In this document: positions 17,178 through 25,519 of the stretch, one piece after another
Position numbering within the stretch: the first letter of the stretch is position 1
How the letters are laid out: the number at the start of each line of letters is the position of its first letter
From: Aestuariibius violaceus
Lineage (GTDB): Bacteria > Pseudomonadota > Alphaproteobacteria > Rhodobacterales > Rhodobacteraceae
Length of the DNA: 64,000 nt
Reading direction: 5' to 3'
Assembly (NCBI RefSeq): GCF_040779325.2
Contig: NZ_JBFONT020000002.1
Coordinates: 806,001-870,000, forward strand
Position numbers and translations under genes: made by a program
Notes under the pieces: model-generated
Seen by the model: only the letters and a program-made list of their open reading frames with translations
What the model was told of the DNA's origin: nothing
Database searches by the model: none

Positions 17178-18134
17178 ATGGATCGTAGAGCTTTTCTCTC
17201 TGCTTCGGCGGGGCTTTTGGTGGCCGGAACGGCCTTGCGGGCAGACTGGTCGCCACGGCGCCCGGTCAATGTCATTCTGCCCTACTCCGCGGGTGGCGGC
17301 ACCGACGCTTTCGCACGCGCTGTCGCGGCGGCGGCTGACGGGATGCTGCCGGTTCCGATGGTGGTGAACAACGTCTCCGGCGCAGGCGGCATCACCGGCG
17401 CAATCGAAGCGTCGCGCTCACGACCCGATGGCAGCACGATCATGATCACGTCGGCCGGATCCTTCCTTCTGACGTCGATGCTGCGCGAGACAGAGGTTAC
17501 CCCGTTGGACGACTTCGAAATCATCGCCCAGATCGGCGACCTCGACCCGGCAATCCTCGTCCCTGCCAGCAGCCCGTTCCAGACGCTGGCCGATCTTGTC
17601 GACTTCGCCCGGGCCAATCCGGGGCAGTTGCGCTGGGCGCATAATGGCCGGGGCGGCGCCCACCATGTAGCGGGGCAGAGCTTTCTCAACGCAAACGGGA
17701 TCGAGGCAACGGATGTGCCCTTTAAAGGCGGCGGACCTACGCGGGCTGCGGTGATCGGCGCACAGGTCGATTTTGCCACCGTCGGCATCCAGCAGGCGGC
17801 CGGTTTCGAGAATGAGCTGCGGGTGCTGGCGCTGCTCGCGCCCGAACGGGACGGCATCGCCAGCGACGTCCCGACGGCAGTCGAGCAGGGCTTCGATTAT
17901 GTCGAGGTCAGCTCTCCCATCATCGCCTTCGCACCACTTGGAACCGACCCCGAGATCGTTGCCAATATGCAAGACCTCTTCCGCAACGTCGCCGGGTCCG
18001 ACGCCTTCCGCGACACGATGCGCGAACGTGGCAATATCCCTGAATTCCTCCCCGGAGATGAGGCGCGAGCGCGCCTGGAACGCCTGCGCGACGACACGAC
18101 AGACGTCATCGCTGCCCTCCGCGCGGAGGGTTAG
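17178..18134 (+). CDS. tctC: Tripartite tricarboxylate transporter substrate-binding protein (TctC/Bug family)
   Basis: The 318-aa protein begins MDRRAFLSASAGLLVAGTAL, which looks like a twin-arginine signal. The Bug fold follows: RPVNVILPYSAGGGTDAFAR, VVNNVSGAGGITGAIEASR and WAHNGRGGAHHVAGQSFL. Such proteins capture carboxylates in the periplasm and pass them to TctAB. A GGGAGG ribosome site precedes the ATG. Substrate is unknown; the linked CoA-transferase suggests an organic acid that is activated after uptake. Confidence 0.92.
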   Translation: MDRRAFLSASAGLLVAGTALRADWSPRRPVNVILPYSAGGGTDAFARAVAAAADGMLPVPMVVNNVSGAGGITGAIEASRSRPDGSTIMITSAGSFLLTSMLRETEVTPLDDFEIIAQIGDLDPAILVPASSPFQTLADLVDFARANPGQLRWAHNGRGGAHHVAGQSFLNANGIEATDVPFKGGGPTRAAVIGAQVDFATVGIQQAAGFENELRVLALLAPERDGIASDVPTAVEQGFDYVEVSSPIIAFAPLGTDPEIVANMQDLFRNVAGSDAFRDTMRERGNIPEFLPGDEARARLERLRDDTTDVIAALRAEG

Positions 18135-18139
18135 GCGGA

Positions 18140-18598
18140 ATGCGTGCCCCGGTCTGGGGCGTCGGCGCGGTCGTTCTCTCCCTCGGCCTTGCCGCCGCCC
18201 TGTCAGCTTTGGCCATTCCTCTCGGTCCGGACGGGGACTGGGGCGCGCGTTTGTTTCCCTTACTCGCTGCGGCGGCCTTGATACTTGCCGGACTCAGCGA
18301 GTTTCGCTCTGACCAACGCGGAATGCCATCAGAAGGCGGGGACAGCCGAAAGGTCATCACGCTCGCCGCGCTCGGTGTTCTGTATATCTGGCTCATCTTC
18401 CAGGTCGGCTATCTCTTGGCCAGCCCGCCAGTAATCGCCGCCACCCTCTATCTCTTTGGCGTCCGAAAGCGGACGACGCTAATCGTGGCCGCCATCATCG
18501 TCCCGCTGGCGCTCCATCTCTTCTTCTTCCGTCTGTTGGGTGCCTTCCCGCCACTCGGCGACCGGTTCGATATACTCGACCACCTGACGTTTCTCTGA
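18140..18598 (+). CDS. tctB: Tripartite tricarboxylate transporter small subunit TctB
   Basis: The 152-aa protein has four predicted transmembrane helices and the TctB/DUF1468 pattern: LGPDGDWGARLFPLLAAAALILAG near the start and YLLASPPVIAATLYLFGVRKRTT in the middle. It starts 5 bp after tctC, and its stop overlaps the tctA start by 1 bp. TctB is the small membrane subunit that pairs with TctA. Confidence 0.88.
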   Translation: MRAPVWGVGAVVLSLGLAAALSALAIPLGPDGDWGARLFPLLAAAALILAGLSEFRSDQRGMPSEGGDSRKVITLAALGVLYIWLIFQVGYLLASPPVIAATLYLFGVRKRTTLIVAAIIVPLALHLFFFRLLGAFPPLGDRFDILDHLTFL

Positions 18599-20106
18599 TG
18601 GATATCTTCGCCGGGCTTCTGACGGTCGTGACGACCCCATCGCTCCTCGGTTGGGTGCTGCTGGCAGCCGTAACCGGCATGGTCGCGGGCGCGATCCCGG
18701 GGCTCACGGCCTCGGCCGCGATCGCGATGCTGCTGCCACTGACCTATTACATGGACCCGCTCGCCGCCCTCGCCTTTCTCTACGTGATCGGCAAATCCGG
18801 CCGCTACGGCGGCTCCATCGCGGCGATCCTCTTCAACACGCCGGGCACCGCCGCCAGCGCCGCGACCCAGCTCGACGGCTACCCCCTCGCCCGCAAGGGG
18901 TTGGCCGGGAAGGCGATGAAGACCGCGACGATCTCTTCGGTTATCGGGGATTTCACCGGCGATATCATGCTGATCCTCGGCGTCGGCTGGATTGCGATGC
19001 TCGCCCTAAGGCTCGGCCCGCCAGAGCTGTTCGGGATCTACTTCGCCGCCTTTATCGTGATCGGATCGGTGATCGGCAAGTCGGTCTCGCGCGGCCTTGC
19101 CTCCGCCGCCCTCGGAATGTTGGTCAGCATGGTCGGCTTCGACCCGATCACGGGGCTCGAGCGGTTTACCTATGGATCGTTCGATCTGACCAATGGCCTG
19201 CACCTCGTCCCCCTGATGATCGGCATCTTCGTGATGGGAGAGGTCTTTGCCCAGCTTGACCAAGGCCTGCAAAGCGCCCGCCCCTCCGGACATCCGCCCG
19301 ACGACAAGGCCAAGAACCGCCTGACCTGGCAGGACTACCGCCATTGCCTGCCCCATGTGGCCCGATCCTCCGTGATCGGTGCCTTCATCGGCATGCTGCC
19401 CGGCCTCGGATCGGCCATCGCGGCCTTTGTCGCCTATGGCGAAGGCAAACGCCGCGCCCGCAATCCCGAGGAATGGGGCAAAGGCGCCCTCGAAGGCATC
19501 GCCGCACCAGAAGCGGCAAACAACGCGGTCAGCGGGCCGTCCATGGCGCCGCTGCTGACCCTCGGCATCCCGGGCTCCACCATCGGTGCCATCCTTATGG
19601 GCGTCTTCCTGATCCATGGCATCCAGATCGGCCCGACGCTGTTTCTGACTTCGCGCGATCTCATCTATTCGCTCTTCGCCTGCGGCCTGATAGGCATCGC
19701 GCTCTACGGCCTGATCGGCTATTTCGGCGCAGCGACGATCGGGCGGTACATCATCCGCATCCCGGCGCAGGTCCTCTACCCGGTCATCTTCATGATCTCG
19801 TTTCTCGCCGCCTTCACTGCGCGCGGAAATCTCTTCGATGTCTATGTGATGCTCGCCGCCGGCGTCCTCGGCTGGGCTATGCGCAAGTACAACTTCAACC
19901 CGGCCGCCTTCGTGATCGCCTTCGTTCTCGCCGGCGGCGCCGAAGAGGCGTTCCGCCAATCGCTCCGCCTCTCCGATGGCGGCATTATGATCTACCTCGA
20001 ACGGCCCGCAGCCCTTCTCTTCATCGGCCTGGGCCTCGCCGCCCTCGCCTTTCGGGTCCGCAGCCTCAACCGGGCAGCCCGCAACGCCGCATTGGAGGAT
20101 GCATGA
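18598..20106 (+). CDS. tctA: Tripartite tricarboxylate transporter large permease TctA
   Basis: The 502-aa membrane protein has about twelve helices and the TctA signatures GMVAGAIPGLTASAAIAMLLPLTYYMDPLAAL, split here over two stretches, YVIGKSGRYGGSIAAILFNTPGT, and IAAPEAANNAVSGPSMAPLLTLGIPGS. The two PG-rich motifs are the family hallmarks. It imports carboxylates using an ion gradient. Its stop overlaps the CoA-transferase ATG by 4 bp. Confidence 0.95.
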   Translation: MDIFAGLLTVVTTPSLLGWVLLAAVTGMVAGAIPGLTASAAIAMLLPLTYYMDPLAALAFLYVIGKSGRYGGSIAAILFNTPGTAASAATQLDGYPLARKGLAGKAMKTATISSVIGDFTGDIMLILGVGWIAMLALRLGPPELFGIYFAAFIVIGSVIGKSVSRGLASAALGMLVSMVGFDPITGLERFTYGSFDLTNGLHLVPLMIGIFVMGEVFAQLDQGLQSARPSGHPPDDKAKNRLTWQDYRHCLPHVARSSVIGAFIGMLPGLGSAIAAFVAYGEGKRRARNPEEWGKGALEGIAAPEAANNAVSGPSMAPLLTLGIPGSTIGAILMGVFLIHGIQIGPTLFLTSRDLIYSLFACGLIGIALYGLIGYFGAATIGRYIIRIPAQVLYPVIFMISFLAAFTARGNLFDVYVMLAAGVLGWAMRKYNFNPAAFVIAFVLAGGAEEAFRQSLRLSDGGIMIYLERPAALLFIGLGLAALAFRVRSLNRAARNAALEDA

Positions 20107-21275
20107 CCCGACCCTTCCACGGATTACGCGTCATCGACTTCACCCATGTCCTCGCCGGTCCGGCCTGCGCCTTCTATCTAGGCCTCCTCGGGGCCGAGGT
20201 CATCAAGGTCGAATCCCCCGGACGGGGCGATGCGATGCGCCACAGGGGCGGCACCGATCCCGATCGCGCGGCGGCAGGTATGAGCACCGCCTATCTGACG
20301 CAAGCAGCTGGCAAACACTCGGTCGCGCTCGACCTCGACGACAAGGACGACCGGCAGGCTTTCGACGACCTGCTGGCAACAGCCGATATCCTCGTCGAAA
20401 ACCACCGTCCCAGCACGCTCAAGCGCCTCGGCCTGACATGGGACTTTCTGCACGCTCAGAACCCGCGCCTGATCCACTGCGCCATGACGGGCTACGGCCG
20501 CGGCGGCCCGCGCGAGGATGCGCCCGCCTATGATGTGAATATCCAGGCCGCGAGCGGCCTCATGACGCTCACCGGTACAGCCGAGACCGGCCCGATGCGC
20601 ACCGGCGCGCCGATCATCGACTATTCCGTGGCCCTCGCCGCCGCCTTCGCAATCTCCACTGCGCTCTACGAGCGCGAGAGGACCGGCAAAGGCCAATTCA
20701 TCGACGTCTCGATGCTCGACACGGCCCTGCTCCTTATGAGCTCGAACATCACCGACTACCGTCTCACCGGCCACGAACCCCGACCCCGCGGCAACGCCGC
20801 CAACAGCCGCAGCCCGTCTGCGGGAACCTTTCCCTGCAAGGACGGTCAGATCGTCCTCGGTGTCAACGAAGACCACCAGTTCCGCGCCCTCGCCCATGTG
20901 CTCGACCGCGCGGGTTGGCTCACCGATCCGCGCTTCGCAGACCCACAAAGCCGCGTGTCTCACGGCCAAGACCTGTCGGAAGCGCTGACCGAAGCACTCA
21001 GCACGCGCAGCGCCGGAGACTGGGAGGAGCTGCTGCTGGCCAACGACGTCCCAGCTGCCCGGATCCGAACCTTGCCAGAGGCGCTGGCCGATCCCCACCT
21101 GAACGCCCGTGGCTTCCTCAGAAGCGTCGAGGATCTTGGCCCGGCCACCGTCCCCGGCCTGCCTTTCCGCTACGGAGTCCGCTCGGATCACCAAGCCCTG
21201 CCGGCGGCAGAACAGCTTGGCGCGTCCCAGAGCAGGGCCAAGACACCAACGATCCTTCGAAAACAGAAGGCCTGA
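20103..21275 (+). CDS. Class III CoA-transferase (CaiB/BaiF family)
   Basis: The 390-aa enzyme opens with the family motif GLRVIDFTHVLAGPACAFYLGLLGAEVIKVE. The catalytic-region aspartate is in APAYDVNIQAASGLM near residue 144, and GQFIDVSMLDTALLLM follows. Class III transferases move CoA between carboxylic acids through an aspartyl anhydride. The ATG overlaps the tctA stop by 4 bp, so the imported acid is the likely acceptor. The stop at 21273-21275 directly abuts the tRNA-Arg remnant, which suggests the operon end was set by, or spared by, ICE insertion. Confidence 0.92.
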   Translation: MTRPFHGLRVIDFTHVLAGPACAFYLGLLGAEVIKVESPGRGDAMRHRGGTDPDRAAAGMSTAYLTQAAGKHSVALDLDDKDDRQAFDDLLATADILVENHRPSTLKRLGLTWDFLHAQNPRLIHCAMTGYGRGGPREDAPAYDVNIQAASGLMTLTGTAETGPMRTGAPIIDYSVALAAAFAISTALYERERTGKGQFIDVSMLDTALLLMSSNITDYRLTGHEPRPRGNAANSRSPSAGTFPCKDGQIVLGVNEDHQFRALAHVLDRAGWLTDPRFADPQSRVSHGQDLSEALTEALSTRSAGDWEELLLANDVPAARIRTLPEALADPHLNARGFLRSVEDLGPATVPGLPFRYGVRSDHQALPAAEQLGASQSRAKTPTILRKQKA

Positions 21276-21320
21276 TGGCGCACCCGAGAGGATTCGAACC
21301 TCTGGCCTCTGCCTTCGGAG
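21276..21320 (-). other. Left attachment site: 3' 45 nt of a tRNA-Arg(CCG) gene
   Basis: Read on the minus strand this is the end of a tRNA: anticodon loop CTCCGAA, stem GGCAG, variable AGGCC, T arm AGAGG-TTCGAAT-CCTCT, acceptor CGGGTGC, G and CCA. Beyond 21320 the expected 5' anticodon strand (CTGCC), D arm and GCACCCG acceptor strand are missing, and the sequence turns AT-richer. A tRNA 3' end without its 5' half beside an integrase is the typical scar of site-specific integration. The complete tRNA should lie at the other element end, right of the window. Confidence 0.85.
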
Positions 21321-21498
21321 CTGGTTTAAGGACCCATCCGAATTGCACGATAGGGTACGCCAGAGCACGCTAACATCCTGGAATATATTGCTTTTCAGAA
21401 ACGAAGCTCCGAAGTCTCTATCCGAGAATACGCCTTGATTTCCTTCCGCGTGCTTACGTGGTGCTTACTCGAAATCGGGGCTTCCGAAGGACGGGAGC

Positions 21499-22815
21499 AT
21501 GACCAAACTGACCAAACGGTTTGTAGAGGCAGTCGAGCCGCAGAGCAAAGGCCACGTTGTCTGGGACGACGAGCTGCCGGGTTTCGGTCTTCGTGTCTAT
21601 CCCTCAGGGAAGCGTAGCTACCTCATCCAGTATAGAGCGAAAGGTCGCTCGCGGCGCTACACGATCGGCATCCATGGCGTCTGGACACCGGACACTGCGC
21701 GTCGGGAAGCGAAGGCACTGCTTGGCCAGATCGCTCAGGGAGAAGACCCCGCTGCCGAGCGTGAGGAGGAGCGCCGCGCAGTGACCGTTCGGGAGCTCTG
21801 CGAGCAGTACATCGCCGATATGGAGGCAGGCTTGGTTCTCGGAAAAGGAGGCCGCCCAAAGAAGGCGACCACCGTCGCGACCGATGTCGGTCGCATCCGC
21901 CGTCACATCATCCCCTTGCTCGGCACGCGGAGGATCAAGGACATCACCAAACCGGACATGAACAATTTGATGAAGGACATCATCGCCGGAAAGACGCGCG
22001 TCGTGATGAAGACGGAGAAGCTTCGTGGCAAAGCGATCGTGCGCGGCGGACGTGGCACGGCCATCCGCACCATGGGCCTCCTCGGCGGTATCTTCACCTA
22101 CGCAATCGAAGCCGGGATCATCGACCAGAACCCGACCCACGGCCTGAAGAAGCCGCGATACAAGGTGCGGGACCGACGACTGAGTGAAGCGGAGTACCGG
22201 TCGCTGGGTCGCATTCTTAAGGACGTGCGGCATGACAGCCACTTCGGCATCCACGCCGAGATCCTCCGCCTCATCGCCCTGACCGGCTGTAGGCGTGGCG
22301 AGATCATTAGTCTGCGGTGGAGCGAGGTCGACATCGAAGGCAGCTGCCTACGTCTGAAGGACAGCAAAGAAGGCGCATCTGTCCGGCCGGTCGGCTTGCC
22401 GGTCATCGACTATCTTGAGGCCGCGCGCTTGAAACGGGATGGGACGTTTGTCTTCCCCGGTCAGGGTGAGGACAACGCCGTCGGGAACTTTCCGCAAAGC
22501 TGGAAGAAGCTCTTCGCGGACACGCCGCTCTGGGACGTGACACCCCACGTCCTGCGGCACAGCTTCGCCAGCATCGCCAATGACCTCGGCTTTACCGAGA
22601 TTACTATAGCTGCGTTAATCGGACACGCCAAAGGATCCGTTACAAGCAAATACGTCCACACGCTTGACTCAACGCTGATCATGGCTGCGGATACGGTATC
22701 GGGCTACGTCACGGCTCTGCTCGAAGGGATCGAGTTCAGACGGAACACTTATACGCTGGACCGGCAATCCCGTCAGAACGCAATCAACCAGCTACTCGTC
22801 GATGCCCTTAAGTAG
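21499..22815 (+). CDS. intS: Tyrosine site-specific integrase of the ICE
   Basis: The 438-aa protein has an N-terminal arm-binding DUF4102-type domain (LTKRFVEAVEP, DDELPGFGLRVYPSGKRSY), a SAM-like core-binding domain (about 95-215) and a catalytic domain. Visible catalytic residues are Arg 265 (TGCRRGE), His 350 and Arg 353 (HVLRHS), His 376 (IGHAKGS) and Tyr 385 (SKYVH). This architecture is typical of integrases that use tRNA genes. It lies next to the tRNA-Arg remnant and reads into the element. The rdfS-like excisionase at 51.4 kb is its probable directionality factor. Confidence 0.95.
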   Translation: MTKLTKRFVEAVEPQSKGHVVWDDELPGFGLRVYPSGKRSYLIQYRAKGRSRRYTIGIHGVWTPDTARREAKALLGQIAQGEDPAAEREEERRAVTVRELCEQYIADMEAGLVLGKGGRPKKATTVATDVGRIRRHIIPLLGTRRIKDITKPDMNNLMKDIIAGKTRVVMKTEKLRGKAIVRGGRGTAIRTMGLLGGIFTYAIEAGIIDQNPTHGLKKPRYKVRDRRLSEAEYRSLGRILKDVRHDSHFGIHAEILRLIALTGCRRGEIISLRWSEVDIEGSCLRLKDSKEGASVRPVGLPVIDYLEAARLKRDGTFVFPGQGEDNAVGNFPQSWKKLFADTPLWDVTPHVLRHSFASIANDLGFTEITIAALIGHAKGSVTSKYVHTLDSTLIMAADTVSGYVTALLEGIEFRRNTYTLDRQSRQNAINQLLVDALK

Positions 22816-22819
22816 CTCG

Positions 22820-22849
22820 AGCGGCCTCCTGTTGGAAATTGAGGCCGCT
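22820..22849 (+). terminator. Hairpin after the integrase gene
   Basis: AGCGGCCTC at 22820-22828 pairs perfectly with GAGGCCGCT at 22841-22849, 5 bp after the integrase stop. No T tract follows, so it may terminate weakly or only protect the 3' end. The remainder of the 138-bp gap to the next gene shows nothing else. Confidence 0.5.
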
Positions 22850-22953
22850 GGTTACCGCACGCTTTCGGTTGATTGGCCTTCGGCGCGTTTTGATGTTGGC
22901 AAAAAGAGCTATTTCAGGCTAAATGGCGCAAACGGGGCATAACGGATTCAGCT

Positions 22954-23160
22954 ATGAAAACCATGTCTGCGCGGGAAGCGAAAAATGCTTTCGGCTTGAT
23001 GATCGATACCGCTCGCGCGGAGCCAGTATGCATTGAGAAGCATGGACGCGGTGTTGTGGTCGTTGTCTCGGTGGAAGAGTATGAGCGGCTTTGCGCGCAG
23101 GAGAAGCGTACCAACCAAACGACAACTGAGCTTGGGGGTGGTGGGAATGCAGGGGCTTAG
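22954..23160 (+). CDS. Phd/YefM-family antitoxin-like protein
   Basis: The 68-aa protein has the Phd N-terminal fold: MKTMSAREAKNAFGLMIDTA, then PVCIEKHGRGVVVVVSVEEYERL. That is the DNA-binding half; the toxin-neutralising tail is short (EKRTNQTTTELGGGGNAGA). No toxin gene follows. Its 3' end instead overlaps the hsdR start by 14 bp, so it looks recruited as an autoregulator or timing device for the restriction operon. A Phd-like gene ahead of type I restriction genes is unusual enough to note. Confidence 0.8.
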   Translation: MKTMSAREAKNAFGLMIDTARAEPVCIEKHGRGVVVVVSVEEYERLCAQEKRTNQTTTELGGGGNAGA

Positions 23161-25516
23161 TGAACGCGACATCTGCAGCAAGTTCATCACGCCCGCTCTA
23201 ACCGCCGCAGGATGGAATCTGCACACTCAAATTCGCGAGGAAGTGAGCCTTACGGCAGGCCGCATCATCGTCCGCGGAAAGCTCACCTCGCGCGGAAAAC
23301 AGAAGCGAGCCGACTACATCCTCTACCACAAACCGAACATTCCGGTCGCCGTTGTCGAGGCAAAAGATGCGACGCATTCCGTAGGTTCGGGTATGCAGCA
23401 AGCGCTCGAATATGCCGAGATGATCGATGTTCCCTTTGCGTTTTCGACAAACGGAAAAGGCCTCCTGATGCACGACAGATCGGCTTCAGGGGACACTGTT
23501 GAGCGCGAGATTTCATTCGCGGAAATGCCGTCGCCGGATCAGCTTTGGCAACGCTATGCGGCCTGGAAGGGCATCGCGTCCGCAGAAAACCCGGTCGTCA
23601 ATCAGGACTACTTCGACGACGGTTCCGGCAAGGCGCCGCGCTACTATCAGACGCTTGCAGTCAACCGAGTGATCGAGGAAACGACGAAAGGCCGCGACCG
23701 CCTGCTGCTCGTCATGGCGACAGGAACGGGGAAGACCTACACCGCTTTCCAGATCATCTGGCGGCTTTGGAAGGCAGGTGCAAAGAAGCGCATCCTCTTC
23801 CTCGCCGACCGCAACATCCTCGTCGACCAGACCAAGACGAACGACTTCAAACCGTTCGGCGGCGCGATGACGAAGATTACCAACCGTCAAGCCGACAAGT
23901 CCTACGAGATTTATCTTTCGCTCTACCAGGCTGTGACCGGAACCGACGAAGCTGCAAACATCTACAAGCAGTTTTCACGCGACTTCTTCGATCTGGTCAT
24001 CATTGATGAATGCCATCGGGGGAGTGCCGCAGCGGACTCAGCCTGGCGCGAAATCCTCGAGTACTTCTCCAGCGCTACGCAGATCGGCATGACCGCCACG
24101 CCGAAGGAAACGACAGACGTTTCCAATATCGATTACTTCGGTGAGCCGGTTTACACCTATTCGCTGCGGCAAGGCATCGAAGACGGCTTCCTGGCTCCCT
24201 ACAAGGTCATCCGCTACGACCTTGATAAGGACCTGACCGGCTACCGGCCGGAAGCAGGAACGCGCGACCGATATGGCCATGAAGTAGAGGACCGCATCTA
24301 TAATCAGCGCGATTTTGACCGATCGCTGGTCCTGGATAAACGCACAAAGCTAGTCGCGGCTAAGATCACAGAATTCCTGAAGGTCACAAACCGTTTCGAC
24401 AAGACAATCGTGTTCTGCGAGGACACAGAGCACGCCGAACGCATGCGCCAAGCGCTCGCCAATGCGAACGCCGATCTCGTTGCTGAAAATCACCGATATG
24501 TCATGCGGATTACGGGCGATGATGCCCAAGGCAAGGCGGAACTCGACAACTTCATAGACCCGAAGGCACGCTACCCGGTCATCGCGACGACATCCAAGCT
24601 ATTGACGACTGGCGTCGACGCAAAGACCTGCAAACTGATCGTGCTGGATCAGCGCATCCTGTCCATGACCGAGTTCAAGCAGATCATCGGGCGCGGTACG
24701 CGCATCGATGAAGAACACGGCAAGCAATATTTTACGATCATGGACTTCAAGCGGGCGACAGAGCTCTTCGCCGATCCGGACTTCGATGGCGAACCGGTGC
24801 AGATTTATGAGCCAGGTACTGATGATCCCCCACTGCCACCAGACGATGACAAGGAAACAGACACTTCAAGCGGCTTCGACGATGACGAGCTGGAGACCAC
24901 CGACGGCGTCCTGGGTGATCCGTTTGGTGATGATCCGCTGCCGCGAAAATTCTATGTCGATGGCGTCGAGGTGAATGTGCTGTCCAAGCGCGTCCAGTAT
25001 CTTGGACCAGATGGCAAGCTGATCACGGAGTCGCTGCGCTCCTATGCCAAAAAGACGCTGCAGAAGGATTACAAAACGCTAGATGAATTTCTACGCCGAT
25101 GGACCGACGCTGCAAAGAAACAGGCGATCATCGAGGAGCTGGAAGCTCTCGGTGTATCGCTGGATGGCCTGCGCGACGAAGTAAAGAACGGTGAGGATTT
25201 CAGCGCTTTCGACCTCCTCTGCCATGTGGCCTATGGCCAACCGCCGCTGACGCGCAAGGAGCGTGCCGAACAGGTCAAAAAGCGCAACTACTTTACCAAG
25301 TTCGAAGGTAAGGCGCGAATCGTGCTGGAAGCGCTCCTCGACAAATACGCCGACGAGGATTTTGGGCCGCTGGAGAACGCCAAGGTTTTGCAGCTCAAAC
25401 CCTTCGACGAGATCGGCACACCCGTGGAGATCGTGAGAGGCGTCTTTGGCGGCAAGTCTGCCTATGAAGCTGCGGTGATGGAACTGCAGCAAGAGTTGTA
25501 TCGGGAGGGTGTGTAA
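23147..25516 (+). CDS. hsdR: Type I restriction enzyme, R subunit HsdR
   Basis: From ATG 23147, preceded by GGGGGTGGTGGGA, the product is 789 aa. An N-terminal HSDR nuclease domain has Asp 56 and E71-A-K73 (VVEAKDATH), the PD-(D/E)XK core. Two RecA domains follow with Walker A ATGTGKTY at 191-198, motif II DECH at 287-290 and motif VI QIIGRGTRIDEEHGK. An acidic linker precedes a C-terminal domain that contacts the methylase (from about residue 640). It translocates and cuts unmethylated DNA. The frame upstream of 23147 belongs to the Phd gene region and is not used. Confidence 0.95.
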   Translation: MQGLSERDICSKFITPALTAAGWNLHTQIREEVSLTAGRIIVRGKLTSRGKQKRADYILYHKPNIPVAVVEAKDATHSVGSGMQQALEYAEMIDVPFAFSTNGKGLLMHDRSASGDTVEREISFAEMPSPDQLWQRYAAWKGIASAENPVVNQDYFDDGSGKAPRYYQTLAVNRVIEETTKGRDRLLLVMATGTGKTYTAFQIIWRLWKAGAKKRILFLADRNILVDQTKTNDFKPFGGAMTKITNRQADKSYEIYLSLYQAVTGTDEAANIYKQFSRDFFDLVIIDECHRGSAAADSAWREILEYFSSATQIGMTATPKETTDVSNIDYFGEPVYTYSLRQGIEDGFLAPYKVIRYDLDKDLTGYRPEAGTRDRYGHEVEDRIYNQRDFDRSLVLDKRTKLVAAKITEFLKVTNRFDKTIVFCEDTEHAERMRQALANANADLVAENHRYVMRITGDDAQGKAELDNFIDPKARYPVIATTSKLLTTGVDAKTCKLIVLDQRILSMTEFKQIIGRGTRIDEEHGKQYFTIMDFKRATELFADPDFDGEPVQIYEPGTDDPPLPPDDDKETDTSSGFDDDELETTDGVLGDPFGDDPLPRKFYVDGVEVNVLSKRVQYLGPDGKLITESLRSYAKKTLQKDYKTLDEFLRRWTDAAKKQAIIEELEALGVSLDGLRDEVKNGEDFSAFDLLCHVAYGQPPLTRKERAEQVKKRNYFTKFEGKARIVLEALLDKYADEDFGPLENAKVLQLKPFDEIGTPVEIVRGVFGGKSAYEAAVMELQQELYREGV

Positions 25517-25519
25517 GGC

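Noticed and set aside
19344..20102. N-terminal extension of the CoA-transferase frame
   Set aside because: The extension lies in tctA in another frame. The ATG at 20103 fits the family start exactly.
21276..21370. A complete tRNA-Arg gene
   Set aside because: Only the 3' 45 nt fit. The 5' anticodon strand, D arm and 5' acceptor strand are absent, so it is a remnant.
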